Origin: an uncultured Acidimicrobiaceae bacterium
GTDB lineage: Bacteria; Actinomycetota; Acidimicrobiia; Acidimicrobiales; Ilumatobacteraceae
Direction: 5' to 3'
NCBI GenBank assembly: GCA_903919215.1
Contig: CAIXHI010000024.1
Coordinates: 1-8,279, forward strand
DNA length: 8,279 nucleotides
This document shows, in pieces, positions 5,983 to 8,279 of this stretch. The number at the start of each line of letters is the position of its first letter. The stretch's first letter is position 1. The notes beneath the pieces are model-generated. The model was not told the origin of the DNA. It searched no databases and saw only the letters and a program-made list of their open reading frames with translations. A program made the position numbers and the translations under genes.

Positions 5983-7958
5983 GAGGGCTCCCTCGTACGG
6001 CGCCTACGGCCGGCGCGGTCGCCGCCAGCCGTTCGGTCGGGCAGCGTGATGACGGCGGATAAGTGTGTGGAGGGCGCGAGGGCGTGGGGGAACGACATTG
6101 CGGCCACGAACTGGGCCTGGAAGTCGGGTTCGGTGGCGGTCTCCACCTTCACCACGTTGCGGACTGCAGCTTCCATCTCGGCGCGCAATGCGCACGAGAG
6201 CAGTGCGCGCACCGCACCGGCACCGGCTGCGTTTCCGACCGAGCGCACTCGCTCGACCGGACAGTCGGGCACCAGGCCGAGCACCAGTGCGTAGACCGGA
6301 TCGATGTGGCTGCCGAACGCACCCGCAAGGCGGATGTCGTGCACTTCGGTGACACCCGCGTGCTGGTAGAGCAGTTCGATCCCAGCGCGCAGGGCAGCCT
6401 TCGCCAACTGGATGGCACGCACATCGTTCTGGGTGATCGTGATGCCGTCGGTGACCACGTAGGTGAACGTGCGGCCGTCGGGGACGACACGGCTCGTGCG
6501 GTCGGTGAGCGAACCCTGTACGACACCTTCGGAATCGATAACTCCGGCGAGGTACATCTCGGCGACGACCTCGATGATGCCTGACCCACAGATCCCGGAG
6601 ATGTCGAGTCCGGCGGTGCCCTCGGCGAAGCCGGGATCGTCGCTCCAGAGATCACAACCGATCACTTTGAAGCGGGCCTCGAACGTGTCGCGGTCGATGC
6701 GGATGCGCTCGATGGCACCTGCTGTGGCGCGCTGCCCGCTGCTGAGTTGGGCACCCTCGAACGCCGGCCCGGTGGGGCTGCTGCATGCGAACTGGCGGTG
6801 CATGTCGCCAACCACGATCTCGGCATTCGTGCCCACGTCGACCAGCAGTTGCATGGTGGGCGAGTGGTGGGGCTGTTCGGAGAGGATGACCGCAGCTGTG
6901 TCGGCACCGACGTGCCCGGCGATACAGGGAGCCAGGTACACCAGCGCGTGTGCGCAGTGCAGTTCGAACTCAGCGGCGCGAACGGTGATTGCTTCTGCTG
7001 TGGCCAGGGTGAACGGTGCCTGGCCCAGGGGAGTGGGATCGATCCCGGCAACGATGTGATGCATGATCGGGTTGCCGACCAGCACGATCTCCAGCACCTC
7101 GCCAGTGGCCACTCCGGCATCGGTGCACAACTCGCCGATGAGTTCATTGAGCGACTCGCGTACGGCAACCGTGAGGTTGCGGTCGCCGCCCGGGTTCATC
7201 ATCACGTAGCTCACACGGCTCATCAGGTCTTCGCCGTAGCGGATCTGCGGGTTCATCCGACCTGCCGAGGACAGAATCTCTCCCGTGCTCAGATCGCACA
7301 GGTGGCCGGCAATGGTGGTGCTGCCGATGTCGACAGCGACGCCGCACACACGCTCGGTGTAGCCCTGCCAAGCGGCCACGACGGTGTCGCCGCGAACCGC
7401 GACAGTTGCCGAGCGTTCCTGCCCGCCGAACGCGTGATGTACTTCTTGCAGGGCGGTCAGATCGAGGTGGGTGACGGTGACACCGTGTTCCCGTTGTAGC
7501 TCGGCGATGACCAGTTCCGTCATCGACGCGGCGTCGCCCAGCAGGCTCGGCGGTAGCTCGAGATAGAACAGGTGCACTGCGGGGTCGAGCACCACATCCG
7601 TGAGGTCGAGACTCTTGCGCACGACCGGTCGGTGCACCTGGCTCTCGGGCGGCACATCGAGCACGACATCGTCCAGGACGAGCGCACAACAACCGAGCCG
7701 GCGTTCCGGCTTCATCGGCCGACGCGTGTCGTAGGTGGTCTCCGTGGCGGTCCACGGGCTGAGCGCAGTGTCGGCGGAATCGATGGCCCATTTCTGGTGC
7801 TGCCCTGGTGAGGCCACCACCTGACAGCGACCGCAGATACCTCGGCCACCGCACACCGAGTCGAGGTCGACACCCAGCTCGCGGGCAGCCTGCAACACCG
7901 TGGTGCCCTCGGGCACCACGCCATCGAGTCCGGACGGGGTGAAGACGATGCGCGGCAT
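5979..7958 (-). CDS. RACo-type reductive activator of corrinoid protein (2Fe-2S ferredoxin plus ASKHA domains)
   Basis: These proteins return corrinoid cofactors accidentally oxidised to Co(II) to the active Co(I) state, using a 2Fe-2S centre and an ATP-binding fold. The product has 659 residues, near the top of the family range. Residues 1-100 are a plant-type ferredoxin domain with SVCGGRGICGRCQV (Cys36, Cys42, Cys45) and a fourth ligand in RLGCC (Cys90 or Cys91). A linker and middle domain (about 105-205) lead to the ASKHA part: VAVDIGSTTIAGHL (207-220), LVDVGTNAEIVVG (372-384), SSPTGPAFEGA (393-403), DISGICGSG (452-460) and LAGAFGSHIDPVYALVLG (544-561). The ATG at 7958 is two bases after the upstream stop; a start at 8048 would add 30 Arg/Pro-rich residues ahead of a normal ferredoxin N-terminus. 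Its own ribosome site is weak (GAG at 7964-7966), suggesting coupling. The C-terminus ends in a basic tail (GRRRRTREPS). The reductase that supplies electrons is not in the window. Confidence 0.93.
   Translation of the reverse strand: MPRIVFTPSGLDGVVPEGTTVLQAARELGVDLDSVCGGRGICGRCQVVASPGQHQKWAIDSADTALSPWTATETTYDTRRPMKPERRLGCCALVLDDVVLDVPPESQVHRPVVRKSLDLTDVVLDPAVHLFYLELPPSLLGDAASMTELVIAELQREHGVTVTHLDLTALQEVHHAFGGQERSATVAVRGDTVVAAWQGYTERVCGVAVDIGSTTIAGHLCDLSTGEILSSAGRMNPQIRYGEDLMSRVSYVMMNPGGDRNLTVAVRESLNELIGELCTDAGVATGEVLEIVLVGNPIMHHIVAGIDPTPLGQAPFTLATAEAITVRAAEFELHCAHALVYLAPCIAGHVGADTAAVILSEQPHHSPTMQLLVDVGTNAEIVVGDMHRQFACSSPTGPAFEGAQLSSGQRATAGAIERIRIDRDTFEARFKVIGCDLWSDDPGFAEGTAGLDISGICGSGIIEVVAEMYLAGVIDSEGVVQGSLTDRTSRVVPDGRTFTYVVTDGITITQNDVRAIQLAKAALRAGIELLYQHAGVTEVHDIRLAGAFGSHIDPVYALVLGLVPDCPVERVRSVGNAAGAGAVRALLSCALRAEMEAAVRNVVKVETATEPDFQAQFVAAMSFPHALAPSTHLSAVITLPDRTAGGDRAGRRRRTREPS
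5988..5994 (-). promoter_or_regulatory. Ribosome binding site of the MttB-type gene
   Basis: On the - strand GAGGGAG precedes the ATG at 5982 with a five-base spacer. It is the strongest Shine-Dalgarno match I see in the - strand operon. It lies in the last codons of the activator gene and confirms the start that includes the Arg-rich N-terminus rather than the internal Met31. Confidence 0.75.
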
Positions 7959-7960
7959 CG

Positions 7961-8279
7961 CTACTCGGCGCGCCTCGCGCCGCGACCGCCGACGCGGCCC
8001 CCGCGGGCGCCAGTGGGTGCGTCGGGGTCGCGGTTGGCGCGGATCCATGCGGCGCAGTCCTGGTCGTTCCCAGCCAGCACGTCGGCTGCCATGACGATCG
8101 TCTTGACCTCAGGGTGTAGCGGGTTCATGATCGCCGAGGTCATGCCGTTGCTGATGGCCATCGCGAGGAACGTGCCGGTGATGTTGTTACGGGCGGGGAG
8201 ACCGAAGCTGACGTTCGACGCGCCGCAGGTGGTGTTGACCTTCAGCTCGGTGACCAATCGACGCAACAGTGCAAACACC
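7961..8279 (-). CDS. Methyltetrahydrofolate:corrinoid methyltransferase, C-terminal part (5' end outside window)
   Basis: Only about 106 C-terminal residues are visible; the frame runs off the window end. TTCGASNVSFGLPARNNI followed by FLAMAISNGMTSAIMNPLHPEV and ADVLAGNDQDCAAWI is the conserved end of the pterin-binding TIM-barrel family that includes AcsE, the methyltransferase domain of MetH and MtgA. The Asn in GASNVSFG lies in the strand that lines the methyl-THF pocket. In glycine betaine systems MtgA moves the methyl from the corrinoid protein to THF, which fits the downstream RACo, MttB-type and MetF genes. The GTG near 8278 is most likely an internal Val codon, not a start. After the barrel the protein ends in a tail rich in Gly and Arg (APTGARGGRVGGRGARRAE). 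It stops with TAG at 7961, two bases before the activator start. Family is clear; the direction of transfer is inferred from context. Confidence 0.88.
   Translation of the reverse strand, partial: VFALLRRLVTELKVNTTCGASNVSFGLPARNNITGTFLAMAISNGMTSAIMNPLHPEVKTIVMAADVLAGNDQDCAAWIRANRDPDAPTGARGGRVGGRGARRAE

Noticed and set aside
6000..6016. GC-rich inverted repeat (GCGCC, seven-base loop, GGCGC) before the MttB-type start
   Set aside because: The stem is only five base pairs in very GC-rich coding sequence and has no T run; chance occurrence is likely, and it does not cover the ribosome site.
5431..6294. A 287-codon + strand frame across the junction of the MttB-type and activator genes
   Set aside because: Antisense to two conserved genes, no family likeness, composition typical of a high-GC shadow.
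7959..8048. Start of the activator at 8048
   Set aside because: It would add 30 Arg/Pro-rich residues within the upstream methyltransferase gene; the ferredoxin domain starts naturally at 7958.
8276..8278. GTG at the window end as start of a 105-residue protein
   Set aside because: The sequence after it is the C-terminal third of a larger TIM-barrel family, so this codon is internal.
1..8279. tRNA, rRNA, riboswitch, insertion sequence, CRISPR or direct repeats
   Set aside because: I looked for these and saw none; nearly every base is explained by the seven coding regions.

Overview
The window is a gene-dense stretch of high-GC bacterial DNA, roughly 60-65% G+C by eye. It has GTG starts at the two ETF genes, TGA as the usual stop, and gene junctions that overlap or nearly abut. 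Only four bases (1916, 4455, 7959-7960) lie outside a coding region. The style of the genes suggests a high-GC bacterium. An actinobacterium, perhaps of the Acidimicrobiia type, is my low-confidence guess; an alphaproteobacterium is not excluded. There is no rRNA, tRNA, mobile element or CRISPR array.

Layout: two gene strings converge at about base 3620. On the + strand lie a large flavoprotein of the dimethylglycine/sarcosine dehydrogenase family (start outside the window, bases 1-1915), then etfB (1917-2684) and etfA (2681-3631). On the - strand, in transcription order, lie the 3' end of a methyltetrahydrofolate:corrinoid methyltransferase (8279-7961, start outside the window), a RACo-type corrinoid reductive activator (7958-5979), a trimethylamine methyltransferase (MttB) superfamily protein without pyrrolysine (5982-4456), and a divergent methylenetetrahydrofolate reductase (4454-3612). 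The last codons of etfA and metF overlap by 20 bp on opposite strands.

Proposed joint function (inference): this looks like a one-carbon catabolic cassette for methylated amines. The MttB-type enzyme would demethylate a quaternary amine, most simply glycine betaine, and pass the methyl to a corrinoid protein that is not encoded in the window. The pterin methyltransferase would move the methyl to tetrahydrofolate, and the MetF-like enzyme would oxidise methyl-THF to methylene-THF. RACo would re-reduce corrinoid that has been oxidised to Co(II). The product of betaine demethylation, dimethylglycine, is the natural substrate of the convergently encoded dehydrogenase. That enzyme also yields methylene-THF and would pass electrons to the adjacent ETF. 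The window thus joins a corrinoid pathway best known from anaerobes to a flavin/ETF pathway typical of respiring cells. The families are clear from the sequence; the substrates and the link between the two strings are inferred.
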